Shown here one piece after another: positions 55,295 to 64,000 of a stretch of DNA of 64,000 nt. This DNA is from Sphingobacterium sp. LZ7M1 (lineage in GTDB: Bacteria; Bacteroidota; Bacteroidia; Sphingobacteriales; Sphingobacteriaceae), in NCBI RefSeq assembly GCF_024296865.1, contig NZ_CP101134.1, positions 2,976,001 through 3,040,000 on the forward strand, in the 5' to 3' direction. The notes beneath the pieces are model-generated. The model saw only the letters and a list, made by a program, of their open reading frames with translations, made no database searches and had not been told where the DNA came from. A program made the position numbers and the translations under genes. Every line of letters begins with the position of its first letter. The first letter of the stretch is position 1.

Positions 55295-55325
55295 AAAAAA
55301 AGCGACTTTAAAAGTCGCTTTTTTT
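55295..55325 (+). terminator. Rho-independent terminator after ychF
   Basis: Stem AAAAAAAGCGACTT / AGTCGCTTTTTTT with loop TAAA and a terminal T run. Confidence 0.92.
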
Positions 55326-55411
55326 ATTTAGACATAAGATCTGGGATTGGGGTCAGCTCCCCCTAGACTCCGCTCGGGGTTCATGCCCAAAATGGATGGC
55401 ATTTTTGCCAA

Positions 55412-55495
55412 GATCTTGGTCCATCCTCCAATCCTTTGAATCCTGGCTCATTCCATAATCTTGGTCCATCCTCTCATCCCTTGAATCCTGGTTCA
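55412..55495 (+). repeat. Tandem 45-bp repeat, 2 units
   Basis: Units begin at 55412 and 55457 (period 45) with ATCTTGGTCCATCCTC and end in AATCCTGG; same family and orientation as 44912 and 48469, in the gap between two convergent genes. Confidence 0.8.
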
Positions 55496-55505
55496 ACTCA
55501 TTTGT

Positions 55506-56270
55506 CTAAACCAGCCTTTTAACTATCCTCAACTTATGGGTAGTCTGTTGGAGGTCATGGTTATAGATACCTTCATTGTCGATGGAATCGATTCGGACCT
55601 TTTCTACGACATGCAGGATTTCCTCATCGGAAATGACGATTCCGAGATGATCTACTTCGCCTTCTTCGTTGATGAAAAAGGCTAAATCACCACCTCTTAT
55701 TTCTGAAATAAAATCTATGGAAGTGCCTAATTGGAGAATGGAGGGAATGTCTTTAGGGATTTCAACACCGAAATGACGGTAAAACAAGCCGCATAAGCCT
55801 ATATTATCGACTCCATGCACTGTTCTTCCCTTATAGGAAAATGGGGTATTCAGATAGCTTGCTACGAAGTTCTCCAATTGTTCGCGATCTCTTTCCTCTT
55901 CGTAACCTTCTTCGGTATCGCGGAGATCAGAGAGGATCTTGTAATTATCTACAGCAGTAATGATGCTCTTGTTTTCCGGAATTGGGCTACCATGAAAGAT
56001 CTGCATGGTTTTGTTCTCCCCAGCGACGGCATAGCCCCCTACCTCATCGATGATAAAATCTGCGGGGATAATCTCTTCCACCAGTTCAAACTGTCCTTCC
56101 ATGATCCAACCTTGGATCTCTGAATCGGGAAGCTGGATGAATGCCCATGACTTTTGTCGCTCAATAATGGTAAATGCTTCCGCAAATAGAAGTTCATAAA
56201 CGCGGTTAGCTGAAAACTTTGGGGTCTCGAGAACCGAGATCGAACTTAAAACACAAATTCCTAATGCCAT
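55506..56270 (-). CDS. NlpC/P60-like protein with the catalytic Cys replaced
   Basis: A 254-residue secreted protein: an N-terminal hydrophobic segment, an SH3-like part (about 20-120), then an NlpC/P60-like domain. The motif where papain-like NlpC/P60 enzymes have G-x-D-C-S-G reads GVDNIGLCGLFYRHFG, so the catalytic Cys position is Asn156 and the following Ser is Ile; a Cys does occur four residues later (Cys160). The second region GGDLAFFINEEGEVDHLGIVI keeps the catalytic His (His208). This could be an inactive or altered peptidoglycan-binding protein, or a shifted nucleophile. Transcription is leftward, alone. Confidence 0.75.
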   Translation of the reverse strand: MALGICVLSSISVLETPKFSANRVYELLFAEAFTIIERQKSWAFIQLPDSEIQGWIMEGQFELVEEIIPADFIIDEVGGYAVAGENKTMQIFHGSPIPENKSIITAVDNYKILSDLRDTEEGYEEERDREQLENFVASYLNTPFSYKGRTVHGVDNIGLCGLFYRHFGVEIPKDIPSILQLGTSIDFISEIRGGDLAFFINEEGEVDHLGIVISDEEILHVVEKVRIDSIDNEGIYNHDLQQTTHKLRIVKRLV

Positions 56271-56350
56271 AAAATATGCTGTTTTTATAAAACAATTAAG
56301 CTAATTTAATCGTTTTTTATATATTAGATATACATTATAATCTAAATATC

Positions 56351-56818
56351 ATGACTACAAAAAAGTTCAATCGAATATTATTAGCTATCGATGAAACCCC
56401 TTGTTCCCGTCGTGCCATCGACTATGCAAGAGAGATTGTTGAAGAAATACATCCAGCCCTTGCTTTAGTTACTGTCGTACCTCCCACTTCGCCAACATCT
56501 TATGGTGTGGACCCCCTATTGGGTCAACAACCCATTATTGTTCCCGAAGTTTCCGAAATACAGCAACAAGCTTCTCAGGATTTCCTAAATAGGCTAGCCA
56601 CGGAATTTCAAGGTGCATCTGAAACATTCACTTTCAATCGCGTAGGTGATGTGCGGGATGAAATCCTTCAGGTTGCCAAAGAATGGACTGCGGATTTAAT
56701 TATCATGGGTAATAATGGAAGAACAGGATTTGACCATTTCCTTTCAGGATCCGTTTCGGAAGCCTTGATCAGAAAAGCTACATGCCCTGTATTGGTCATT
56801 CCTTTAAACTGTGATTAG
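56351..56818 (+). CDS. Universal stress protein (UspA family)
   Basis: A 155-residue Usp domain: the N-terminal strand FNRILLAIDETPCSRRAIDYA, and the ATP-binding motif G-x2-G-x9-G-S in GNNGRTGFDHFLSGSVSEAL, followed by ATCPVLVIP. It binds ATP and is induced by stress in other bacteria. It is divergent from the NlpC/P60 gene and overlaps the convergent methyltransferase gene by 4 bases. Confidence 0.93.
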   Translation: MTTKKFNRILLAIDETPCSRRAIDYAREIVEEIHPALALVTVVPPTSPTSYGVDPLLGQQPIIVPEVSEIQQQASQDFLNRLATEFQGASETFTFNRVGDVRDEILQVAKEWTADLIIMGNNGRTGFDHFLSGSVSEALIRKATCPVLVIPLNCD

Positions 56819-57990
56819 ACCTTCACAAATTTCGCCACAAACATAGAGTCTGCTTTCTTATCGTAGCCGATAATGGGCTGCTGTGCAACTAACTGCAAAC
56901 CCAGCGTATCGGAGATATATTTGCTGACCTCCTCGTTCTCTGCTTCAAAAACCGAACAAGTAATGTAAAGCAATATTTTCCCAGGCTTAAGGAATGGAAC
57001 GACATGCTTGGCAATCTGTTTTTGCAAGTCAGAGAACCTTTGTAGTTCACTGCTCGTAAACTTCTGCAGCATTTCCGGCGTCCTGCCCCAAGTTCCAGAA
57101 CCAGAACAAGGTGCGTCAAGGATAATGCCATCGAAAGACTCCTCGCCCATGATATGGTCAACTGGTTTGCTGAGATCCAATATTTTCTTGCGAAAATAGG
57201 TTCTCACGTTGGCTTTCTCGAAACGCTCATCTAAATTCCTTAGGATGCTCAAACGAACGTCTGAAACCAAAAGTTTAATATTGGGTTCCTTATCCAATAA
57301 TAAAAGTGATTTCCCTCCAGAAGCAGCACAGCAGTCCCACCAAGAGCTCCTTGGAACAACCTCTAATTCATTGAGGCTCTGTTGGGATGAAAAATCCTGA
57401 ACCTCATAATCTCCATCCAAAGATTTGATCTGTTGAAGGTTCGTTCCGTTCGGTAAGGACAGGGTCTGAGCAGAAAGTTCTACAAAGGGAATTTCATTCT
57501 TTTCCAAGGTCTTTTTCACCTTACTTTCCATACCCTTTTGGATTCGGATATACAGGTTAGGCTGGACAAAGTGGGATAGGATAAATTCAGTTTTATGGAT
57601 ACTTCCTGAAAGGAATCCTGAAAATGGAAATACCTCATCAAGAAAGTTTCCATATTTCGATTGGATAAAACTCACTTTTTCCTCTAAGGTCAAATTGATC
57701 TTATCGGACCAATCAGGCTGGAACACCTGGACAACAGCGGAGCTTTCCTCACATAGAAATTCAGCTATGCTAAGTTTTTCGGAGAGTTCCAGATCAGAAA
57801 AGGCTTTTCCTAAACGGAAGAAATTATAGCAGAACCGTGAGTTCATCCTTCTATCGGATGAACCCATTTGTCTGTTATTCTTATAAAACTGAGTTAAGAA
57901 CCTAGAGAAAGGTTCTTTAAATTGATATTCGTTGATAGTACGTTCGAAGTTGCGAACTTGCTGCTGTACTCTTTTGCTATTGATTTCCAA
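56815..57990 (-). CDS. RsmB/NOP-family rRNA m5C methyltransferase
   Basis: A 391-residue SAM-dependent methyltransferase with an N-terminal helical extension (about 1-130) as in RsmB-type enzymes, then a Rossmann core: WWDCCAASGGKSLLLLD (motif I), LLVSDVRLSILRNLDERF, IILDAPCSGSGTWGRTPEM (motif IV with the Pro-Cys), and ILLYITCSVFEAENEEVSKY (motif VI with the catalytic Thr-Cys). It methylates a cytosine of rRNA, probably 16S. It starts 6 bp before the next upstream gene's stop, in the same direction. Confidence 0.93.
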   Translation of the reverse strand: MEINSKRVQQQVRNFERTINEYQFKEPFSRFLTQFYKNNRQMGSSDRRMNSRFCYNFFRLGKAFSDLELSEKLSIAEFLCEESSAVVQVFQPDWSDKINLTLEEKVSFIQSKYGNFLDEVFPFSGFLSGSIHKTEFILSHFVQPNLYIRIQKGMESKVKKTLEKNEIPFVELSAQTLSLPNGTNLQQIKSLDGDYEVQDFSSQQSLNELEVVPRSSWWDCCAASGGKSLLLLDKEPNIKLLVSDVRLSILRNLDERFEKANVRTYFRKKILDLSKPVDHIMGEESFDGIILDAPCSGSGTWGRTPEMLQKFTSSELQRFSDLQKQIAKHVVPFLKPGKILLYITCSVFEAENEEVSKYISDTLGLQLVAQQPIIGYDKKADSMFVAKFVKV

Positions 57991-57996
57991 TGCTAA

Positions 57997-59250
57997 TTAT
58001 TGAAAAGAACCGTTACGGTAGGTCCTTATTTTTACTGCTTGGTTTACATATCCCCAAGTTGGATTGTAATTGAACTGGTAATCGCTGAAGATTCCGGAGA
58101 ATTTTTCGTCAACTACTTTCTCGGCATATTCTGTACCGTATTTGCTCAACAGGGTTGCGAAGTATTTACCTGCGTCATAACCTTTATAGGCAAAGTCAGA
58201 AGGATCAACCTTAAAATTGTTCTTATAGTTTTTCTGGAAATTCTGAACATCGGAACTCCACACTTTTAAGTGGCTCTCAGAGCTGATCGTAGGATCCATA
58301 CGGTAGAAGTTATCGTATGGTCTAAAGTCAACACGGGACCAAAGCGGGTGTCCGAATAAGCGAATGGCATAGCCTTCAGCCACTTTATCGTCCAAAGCGG
58401 TAACCAGCGATCGCAGTTGCGTCTTTTCGGTTGTGCCGCTGATCACAAGTGCGGTTCCTAGATCTGGAATGGTTTGCTTCAATTGCGCTACTGAAGTAAC
58501 ATGAACGATCTTCGCAGTTGGGTTCAATTTCTTGATTTCCTCATCAAATCCAGCGATGAAATTACGGTGATCGGTATCCCTCGCATCAAATACGATGATA
58601 ACGTCATTGTCCATATATTTTTTCATCATTTCACCAGCGATAGCGCGCATATGGATACGGATCGGTGGAGTTAATGAAACAAGGTTTGCGATATTGAATT
58701 CCGTTGGCATGGTTGCAGCCAATGGATTTACCTGTAGGACTTTGGTGTTTTTATTGCCTTTGGCAAAGGAACGGATTTCCTTCGGATAGACTGGACCCAC
58801 GATCAAACTTGCACTTTCCACTTCTTTAGAAGCTGCAATGCTCAGGTTTTTCATTTCATTATCCTGTGTGTCCATCACCTTGAGATTGAAATCGCCAGGT
58901 TTTTTGGCAACTTCATTGACGCCTAACTGGAAACCTTGGTAAAAATCCAATGCCAAAGCAGAGCGCTTCACATCGGCTTCCACCACGTTTTGGTTGGCGA
59001 TCATATTCAGTTGAAAAGGTAAAAGGAGAGCAATGCTGTTCGCTTGCTCTGATCCTTTTACTTTATCGTCTTTTTTAGCATCCTCTTTCTTATCGCTTTC
59101 AGATGGGTTCTTTCCAGGGTCCTTATCTTTATTGCCATATACATTAGGGTTTTTCAAAACGCCACCCGTAGTTTTTGGCGAACAGGAACTTACTGCAAGG
59201 ACAGCACCTAAGCACAATGCGGCGAGGGTACCTCTATAAATGTTTTTCAA
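57997..59250 (-). CDS. Periplasmic-binding-fold lipoprotein (LppC/amino-acid-binding type)
   Basis: A 417-residue protein if translation starts with the TTG at 59250, five bases after the guaA stop; this gives a clean lipoprotein signal GTLAALCLGAVLAVSSC (Cys23). The longer ATG frame would overlap guaA by 70 bases. A Lys/Asp-rich linker follows, then a type-1 periplasmic-binding fold: SIALLLPFQLNMIANQN, ASLIVGPVYPKEIRSFA, VLQVNPLAATMP, IIVFDARDTDHRNFIAGFDEEIKKL, and IRLFGHPLWSRVDFR. It resembles substrate-binding proteins of amino-acid ABC systems and the LppC group that activates penicillin-binding proteins; which is unclear. Confidence 0.8.
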   Translation of the reverse strand: MKNIYRGTLAALCLGAVLAVSSCSPKTTGGVLKNPNVYGNKDKDPGKNPSESDKKEDAKKDDKVKGSEQANSIALLLPFQLNMIANQNVVEADVKRSALALDFYQGFQLGVNEVAKKPGDFNLKVMDTQDNEMKNLSIAASKEVESASLIVGPVYPKEIRSFAKGNKNTKVLQVNPLAATMPTEFNIANLVSLTPPIRIHMRAIAGEMMKKYMDNDVIIVFDARDTDHRNFIAGFDEEIKKLNPTAKIVHVTSVAQLKQTIPDLGTALVISGTTEKTQLRSLVTALDDKVAEGYAIRLFGHPLWSRVDFRPYDNFYRMDPTISSESHLKVWSSDVQNFQKNYKNNFKVDPSDFAYKGYDAGKYFATLLSKYGTEYAEKVVDEKFSGIFSDYQFNYNPTWGYVNQAVKIRTYRNGSFQ

Positions 59251-59254
59251 ATTA

Positions 59255-60805
59255 TTATTCCCACTCAATTGTTGCTGGTGGTTTTGAGCTGATATCATAT
59301 ACGACTCTGTTGATTCCTTTGACATGATTAATAATCTCGTTTGAAATTTTAGCTAATAAATCATAAGGCAAATGAATCCAATCAGCTGTCATTCCGTCTA
59401 GGGAACCTACAGCTCTAAGCGCTACTACGTGTTCATAGGTACGTTCATCCCCCATCACTCCAACTGACTGAACCGGCAAGAAGATTGTTCCAGCTTGCCA
59501 AACCTTATCATACCAACCTGATTCTTTCAGGTTACGAATGTAAATGTCATCAGCTTCTTGCAAAATCCGTACCTTTTCTTCCGTAATATCACCTAAAATT
59601 CGAATTGCTAATCCTGGACCTGGGAAAGGGTGTCTTCCAAGGATCGCTGGATCAACCTCAAGGGACTTTCCAACACGACGAACTTCATCTTTAAATAAAG
59701 TTTTTAAAGGTTCGATAACCTTTAATTTCATGTAGTCTGGCAAGCCACCTACGTTATGGTGTGATTTAATGGTAGCTGAAGGACCTTTCACTGAAATGGA
59801 TTCAATAATATCTGGGTAGATAGTTCCTTGACCCAACCATTTCGCTTCTGTGCCTTCTGGCAATTCTTTTTGTATTTCTTTCGCAGCCTCATCAAATACA
59901 TCGATAAATGATGCGCCGATGATCTTACGTTTTTGTTCTGGTTCTGATACGCCAGCCAATCTAGAATAGAAAAGCTCTTTAGCATTAACACCTTTGATGT
60001 TTAGGCCCATGTGTTTGTAAGATGCCAATACTTGTTCGTATTCATCTTTACGTAATAGTCCATGGTCCACAAAGAAACAGTGTAGCTTATCGCCAATGGC
60101 ATGGTGCAATAAAACTGCCGCCACGGTGGAGTCAACACCACCAGATAAAGCCATAATAACATGGTCATTACCTAATTGTTCTTTAAGTTCCGCTACTGTT
60201 GTGTCAACAAAAGCATCAGCAGTCCAGTCTTGGGTACATCCACAAATATCGATAACAAAGTTTTTCAATAGAACTTGGCCATCTGTACTGTGCGTAACTT
60301 CAGGGTGGAATTGGATACCGTAGGTCTTGCTACCTTCGATCTGATAGGCAGCAACACGTACCTTATCGGTACTCGCAATAATCTTAAAGTTTGATGGAAC
60401 CTCTTTAATGGTGTCACCATGTGACATCCATACTTGAGATTGGGAAGGTATGCCTTTCAATAAATCATTCTCTTGATCAACAAACTGCAAATTAGCACGA
60501 CCATATTCACGGATTTCAGATGGAAGAACCTCACCATTGGAATGCTGAGCAATATATTGCGCACCATAACAAACTCCTAATAATGGGAATTTTTCCTGAA
60601 TGGCTTTGAAGTCTATCTGAGGAGCGTCTTCCTGACGCACTGAATAAGGGCTACCTGAAAAGATCACACCTTTTACAGATCCATCAAATTCAGGAAGGTT
60701 GTTGAATGGGTGAATTTCACAGTATACATTTAGTTCCCTAACGCGACGCGCAATTAACTGGGTATATTGCGATCCAAAATCGAGAATGATAATTTTTTCT
60801 GACAT
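59255..60805 (-). CDS. guaA: GMP synthase (glutamine-hydrolysing)
   Basis: A 516-residue enzyme that aminates XMP to GMP. The class-I amidotransferase domain (1-195) has [23 protein letters not shown] (nucleophile Cys79) and [11 protein letters not shown] (catalytic His-x-Glu). The ATP pyrophosphatase domain has the PP-loop [18 protein letters not shown] (about 222), and the C-terminal dimerisation domain [16 protein letters not shown] and the ending [10 protein letters not shown] are typical. The next gene, a PBP1-fold lipoprotein, follows 4 bases after its stop. Confidence 0.98.
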   Translation of the reverse strand: MSEKIIILDFGSQYTQLIARRVRELNVYCEIHPFNNLPEFDGSVKGVIFSGSPYSVRQEDAPQIDFKAIQEKFPLLGVCYGAQYIAQHSNGEVLPSEIREYGRANLQFVDQENDLLKGIPSQSQVWMSHGDTIKEVPSNFKIIASTDKVRVAAYQIEGSKTYGIQFHPEVTHSTDGQVLLKNFVIDICGCTQDWTADAFVDTTVAELKEQLGNDHVIMALSGGVDSTVAAVLLHHAIGDKLHCFFVDHGLLRKDEYEQVLASYKHMGLNIKGVNAKELFYSRLAGVSEPEQKRKIIGASFIDVFDEAAKEIQKELPEGTEAKWLGQGTIYPDIIESISVKGPSATIKSHHNVGGLPDYMKLKVIEPLKTLFKDEVRRVGKSLEVDPAILGRHPFPGPGLAIRILGDITEEKVRILQEADDIYIRNLKESGWYDKVWQAGTIFLPVQSVGVMGDERTYEHVVALRAVGSLDGMTADWIHLPYDLLAKISNEIINHVKGINRVVYDISSKPPATIEWE

Positions 60806-60809
60806 GGCG

Positions 60810-60817
60810 CAAAGTTA
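60810..60817 (-). promoter_or_regulatory. -7 box of guaA
   Basis: TAACTTTG on the minus strand matches TAnnTTTG and ends 4 bases before the guaA ATG (60805), so the mRNA would be leaderless or nearly so. Confidence 0.55.
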
Positions 60818-60863
60818 CAAATCAATACACAATTTATCAGAGGAAATGTTAACTTATTGACGT

Positions 60864-60900
60864 AAAAAAGAAAGCAAGCATTGATTCAATGCTTGCTTTC
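60864..60900 (-). terminator. Rho-independent terminator of the DUF2807 gene
   Basis: 14-bp stem GAAAGCAAGCATTG / CAATGCTTGCTTTC with 3-base loop; on the minus strand followed by six T. Confidence 0.9.
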
Positions 60901-60917
60901 CTAAAAAATCTTATTTT

Positions 60918-61595
60918 TTATTGATGGAAAACTATCTTTCCACCGGCAATTTTCTTATCTCTTTTATTCTTAGGGTTTCCATAGACATCAATGGTACCAC
61001 CCATTCTAGTCTCTACATCAGCAGATTCTGAAGCATTGACCTCAGTTTTTCCACCAGCGTTGACACGTACATATACGATATCTGTCTTCAGGTCCTTTCC
61101 ATAAAAGTTACCACCAGCTGTAGTCTTGACATTCAACTTGGTCGCAGTTCCCAAAAGGTCAATTGATGAACCTGTATTGGAGGATACATCAACCCCTACC
61201 GACTTGATATAGGCCCTGATTTTTGATCCCTCCGTCGCCGTGAAGATCATCGCTTCTTCTTCCATGGCGGTCTCCTCAATATTTACTTCTGAACCTTTCT
61301 TGGCAATGATACTGGAAACAGAAGGTGTATAGACCACCACATTGGCCTGATTACCCTGCATAATATAGCTGCCCTTCATCTTTAATCGAAGCTCGCCTTT
61401 TGAATAGACCGCTTCAACCTTGTCTGCCAACTCACCATTGATAACGATTTCATGCTTATCACTTGGAACCACACTCACCCATAACCTATCGGTTACTTCC
61501 AACACGGAAAATTCATTGATGCTCTGCTTGATCTGAGCCTGCACCGAATGAACTAACATGGACACTGCAAATAATAAAATGTATTTCATCTTCAT
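60918..61595 (-). CDS. DUF2807 (GIN-domain) secreted protein
   Basis: A 225-residue secreted protein with a signal peptide ending at VQAQ (about residue 21). The mature part is a right-handed beta-helix-like DUF2807 domain: SVLEVTDRLWVSVVPSDKHEIVINGELADKVEAVYSKGELRLKMKG, then repeats with small residues at turns (ATEGSKIRAYIKS, VSSNTGSSIDLLG, TTAGGNFYGK). Function of this domain, common in Bacteroidota, is unknown. It follows the hypothetical gene 61613-62113 by 17 bp, so the two are probably cotranscribed. Confidence 0.85.
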   Translation of the reverse strand: MKMKYILLFAVSMLVHSVQAQIKQSINEFSVLEVTDRLWVSVVPSDKHEIVINGELADKVEAVYSKGELRLKMKGSYIMQGNQANVVVYTPSVSSIIAKKGSEVNIEETAMEEEAMIFTATEGSKIRAYIKSVGVDVSSNTGSSIDLLGTATKLNVKTTAGGNFYGKDLKTDIVYVRVNAGGKTEVNASESADVETRMGGTIDVYGNPKNKRDKKIAGGKIVFHQ

Positions 61596-61612
61596 AACGC
61601 TAATATAGATAT

Positions 61613-62113
61613 TTACCTACCTAATAACGCTAATTCGTCCTGAGTATACATATTTGCACCCTTTAAATATTTGTAAATTTTTTCTTTGGTGAATTTATCC
61701 GACATTTTATAGAGGTTATTCATTACAAAATCCTTGTCAGATTCAATTTCGTTGTGGTAGCCCAAGTATTTGGGGATATGGTACTGTATACTGAGACGGA
61801 TAAATCTCAGTTCCACATTGTTAGGGTTGGATTTGAGTTCTTTTTCCAACTTGTTTTTCCCATCCTTGAAATAACTCATTTTTTTGAATGGATTAGAGGT
61901 ATGTTTGGCCATAAACATATGAAATGCGGCGGCATATCCGCGTTCAACTGGTGAGTCCGCATTTTCTTCCAAGGCTTCCAAATGCCTTTTACACAAATCC
62001 TCATCCTTAACTCCCTTGTTAAAATCATTTCGAACGCTGTTCAAATCCAAGTCTTGAGAACGTATCTCATTGGAAATCAACAGAACAATGGCTAAAATCA
62101 TTATTCTCATCAT
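61613..62113 (-). CDS. Small secreted helical protein, hypothetical
   Basis: The ATG at 62113 gives 166 residues with the signal peptide MMRIMILAIVLLISNEIRSQ. The mature part is helical with TPR-like spacing (NSVRNDFNKGVKDEDLCKRHLEAL, VERGYAAAFHMFMAKH, KNKLEKELKSNPNNVELRFIRLSIQYHIPKYLGY). A few tetratricopeptide-like motifs may exist. I do not recognise a family. It heads the two-gene set with the DUF2807 gene. Confidence 0.6.
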   Translation of the reverse strand: MMRIMILAIVLLISNEIRSQDLDLNSVRNDFNKGVKDEDLCKRHLEALEENADSPVERGYAAAFHMFMAKHTSNPFKKMSYFKDGKNKLEKELKSNPNNVELRFIRLSIQYHIPKYLGYHNEIESDKDFVMNNLYKMSDKFTKEKIYKYLKGANMYTQDELALLGR

Positions 62114-62301
62114 AATTAAAAATGGTTTATCTCCCATTAATTTACAAAAAACACGCCAAGTAGGATAAATTTTAACACTTTCAACTAAATTTTATTAAAC
62201 GGAAAACTCATTTTTCCCATATTCAGGAATAAAATTTAACCCAGCGCCAATAATTATTAGTAAATTGTATTGTAAAAATTAAGAACCTAATTAATCAACT
62301 T

Positions 62302-62817
62302 ATGGAAAACGATGAAAACAACTTCGGTCAACCGGAAAACATCAACCCGCAAAACAACCCGTATCAAAACTACGATTTGAAAATCGGACCTGTTGCCATT
62401 GAATATCTGCGAGAGACTGCGAAATGGACAAAATTCCTATCGATCCTCGGCATGATTGGCATGGCCATTTATTTGGTGGTGGCATTTTTTATGTTCCTAT
62501 ATTTTGTTGGAAATAGTTCGACAAGCCGCGAACAGGTTAATGCTTTCGCCATGATACCTTTCCTACTGATGATGATCATAATGATTGCCTTATACTTCGC
62601 TCCGATTTTATGGTTATATAAATTCTCCAAGAACTTACAGGAGGCAATCAATTTGCGCAATTCAGATCACCTGACGACAGCATTTAATTTCCTCAAAAAG
62701 CATTATAAGTTCATTGGCATCTTGGCCATTATAATGGTAGGACTGTATTTATTGAGTTTCTTTGGTCTGCTGGCTACAGGTATTCTATCGAAAATGGCTG
62801 GAGGCGGGGGATTGTAA
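62302..62817 (+). CDS. DUF5362-like membrane protein
   Basis: A 171-residue protein with a polar Asn/Gln-rich N-terminus and three or four hydrophobic segments (about 41-68, 85-108, 135-160). The segment YLRETAKWTKFLSILGMIGM fits DUF5362, a small Bacteroidota membrane protein family without known function. A C-terminal MAGGGGL ends it. Terminator at 62850-62886 follows. Confidence 0.75.
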   Translation: MENDENNFGQPENINPQNNPYQNYDLKIGPVAIEYLRETAKWTKFLSILGMIGMAIYLVVAFFMFLYFVGNSSTSREQVNAFAMIPFLLMMIIMIALYFAPILWLYKFSKNLQEAINLRNSDHLTTAFNFLKKHYKFIGILAIIMVGLYLLSFFGLLATGILSKMAGGGGL

Positions 62818-62849
62818 GTTTAAATAAAGTATACATAGAAAATATGAAG

Positions 62850-62886
62850 AAAGAAGAGGTTCAGTAATTGCTGGACCTCCTTCTTT
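62850..62886 (+). terminator. Hairpin terminator after DUF5362 gene
   Basis: 15-bp stem AAAGAAGAGGTTCAG / CTGGACCTCCTTCTTT with one bulged C and one T-G pair, 6-base loop. Confidence 0.7.
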
Positions 62887-63042
62887 GTGCCTCATACTTG
62901 GCATTCCGGCAAAGGAACCTATTGACCAGAATAGATAAAATATAACTCTTGATAACAAAAAAAATCTCTTTAAGAACATCTTTAAAAACATTGATTAAAA
63001 TTTACTGTTTTATCTACATAGACTTATGATAAACAATAGATT

Positions 63043-63684
63043 ATGAAGACATACATTTCAATTTTCACAAAAGCAATGGTTCTATTCGGCCTCATTGCAG
63101 CAAGTTCTTGCCAAAAAGAACAGATCCCTAGCCCTGAAGGCGATCAAGCTAAAGAAAACGCTAAGAACACCAAGGCTAAATTACCAGGTGATGTTTCAGG
63201 CACTTTAAAATCGGCTAAAATTTATTTCAACAGCACAACGAAAACTTACACCACGGGTTATGCAGGCGGATTGGATTATAGCACCATGTTCACTCACCCT
63301 ACAAACAAGTACGATTATCCAGATTACTCCCCTTGGAGCCCTGTAACTGGTCCGGTTACGGGTAAATCCAGCTTTATGGATTATCATTCGGATGGGAATA
63401 AATTCGTTGTGGTCTTAGGGACGGTCCCTGGAGGCATGATTTACAAGTATGATGCAAAAAAATACATAGACAGTCTTTCCAAAGGCTATATGCCTAGTGT
63501 GAATGGGTTTATTTCAAGGTCTGGTGGTGGTGCCGGTGGATCAGGAGGCAGTGAGGATTTCTATATCGTCCTTTCGGGACAATATGTAATCGACCATTCC
63601 TCGCCTACTGGGGTAGCCATTGTAGATATCAATACGAAATTACCGGATTCAAAACCGAAACCGCCAATTGAATCGGTTCAATAA
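63043..63684 (+). CDS. Hypothetical lipoprotein with Gly-rich segment
   Basis: A 213-residue protein, lipobox IAASSC (Cys23), followed by a charged linker. A Pro/Tyr-rich stretch (KYDYPDYSPWSPVTGP) and a Gly/Ser-rich stretch (SRSGGGAGGSGGSED) are the main features, with some strands between. The tail is KPKPPIESVQ. I recognise no family. It ends before the hairpin at 63701-63728. Confidence 0.6.
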   Translation: MKTYISIFTKAMVLFGLIAASSCQKEQIPSPEGDQAKENAKNTKAKLPGDVSGTLKSAKIYFNSTTKTYTTGYAGGLDYSTMFTHPTNKYDYPDYSPWSPVTGPVTGKSSFMDYHSDGNKFVVVLGTVPGGMIYKYDAKKYIDSLSKGYMPSVNGFISRSGGGAGGSGGSEDFYIVLSGQYVIDHSSPTGVAIVDINTKLPDSKPKPPIESVQ

Positions 63685-63700
63685 AAAGATCTGAAAAAAC

Positions 63701-63728
63701 GAAAAGCTCATCGAATGATGAGCTTTTC
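63701..63728 (+). terminator. Hairpin terminator after the lipoprotein gene
   Basis: 12-bp stem GAAAAGCTCATC / GATGAGCTTTTC with loop GAAT, 16 bases after the stop codon at 63684. Confidence 0.8.
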
Positions 63729-63733
63729 TGTTG

Positions 63734-63815
63734 TACCCAGGGCCGGGATCGAACCGGCACGAATTGCTTCATTGGTGTTTGAGACCAACGCGTCTACCAA
63801 TTCCGCCACCTGGGC
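63734..63815 (-). tRNA. tRNA-Leu(CAA)
   Basis: 82 nt on the minus strand. Acceptor stem GCCCAGG / CCTGGGT (first pair G-U) with discriminator A; D arm GGCGGAATTGGTAGACGC; anticodon stem TTGGT / ACCAA around CTCAAAC, giving anticodon CAA; a long variable arm; T arm GCCGG-TTCGATC-CCGGC. No CCA is encoded. It reads UUG leucine codons. Confidence 0.95.
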
Positions 63816-64000
63816 TTATTCCCTTTGGAACGATGCAAATATAGGTACTCTCGTTTATTTTCCAAAAATAAAATTACTCCCACAGCTAAACTAACTGATT
63901 TTTAGTCCATTTATTTTTCAAAAGCCCTCCAAAAACCATCAAATGGTTGCATTAACAATATTTAACATGGATCAAAATAAACCATTCCCCCACTTTTTCA

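Overview
The window looks like a chromosomal segment of a Bacteroidota bacterium close to Sphingobacteriaceae (Sphingobacterium/Pedobacter type). The signs are a SusC/SusD pair, many Cys-lipoproteins, DUF3575/DUF5119/fimbrillin genes, a DUF5362 protein, weak Shine-Dalgarno usage, and promoters with the Bacteroidota -7 box TAnnTTTG. Base composition is moderately AT-rich throughout. I see no prophage, insertion sequence, CRISPR array or rRNA, and one tRNA.

Layout. 1-1.9 kb: a fimbrial-type surface locus cut by the window edge (DUF3575, DUF5119, fimbrillin). 2.4-5.5 kb: a lipoprotein with repeated W-x-N-G-K segments, then a tight HNH / coiled-coil / DUF4407 membrane-protein cassette. 5.9-13.9 kb: mostly single metabolic genes on the plus strand (sterol-desaturase-like oxygenase, MFS transporter, DUF1905/YdeI protein, OafA-like acyltransferase with SGNH domain, Nudix hydrolase), an ECF sigma factor between two small membrane-protein genes, a GNAT and an AAA_28 ATPase. 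13.9-18.7 kb: SusD and SusC. 19-23 kb: an SDR-like protein, a lipoprotein, a LacI regulator and a small beta-barrel protein. 23.2-28.9 kb: a complete RND efflux operon (adaptor, pump, outer-membrane channel). 29-34.4 kb: a small membrane protein, YceI, and a 1287-residue multimodular GH31 glycosidase.

34.7-39.7 kb holds the most unusual unit: a TIR / transmembrane / beta-propeller protein followed after 3 bp by a membrane protein with two Rossmann (TrkA_N-like) modules and a C-terminal ryanodine-receptor (RyR) domain. The pair looks like a membrane-bound nucleotide-signalling or defence module built around NAD-related chemistry. 39.75-42.8 kb: a consensus promoter, a TPP riboswitch and the thiamin-salvage operon thiM-thiE-thiD-tenA. 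43-44 kb: a CBS-pair protein and an NlpE-like lipoprotein.

44.1-48.8 kb: pyrD and an ABC-F gene, divergent over 52 bp, lie between two intergenic regions rich in repeats: a 120-bp repeat, a composite element with compensatory changes in its hairpin, and 45-46-bp tandem units that recur at 55.4 kb. 48.9-60.8 kb: housekeeping and envelope genes (DUF4126, PlsC-like acyltransferase, ABC exporter, polysaccharide deacetylase, ychF, an NlpC/P60 protein lacking the usual Cys, universal stress protein, RsmB-like methyltransferase, PBP1-fold lipoprotein, guaA). 60.9-64 kb: DUF2807, small envelope proteins, a lipoprotein and tRNA-Leu(CAA).

All functions are inferred from motifs and remembered family signatures; no database search was possible.
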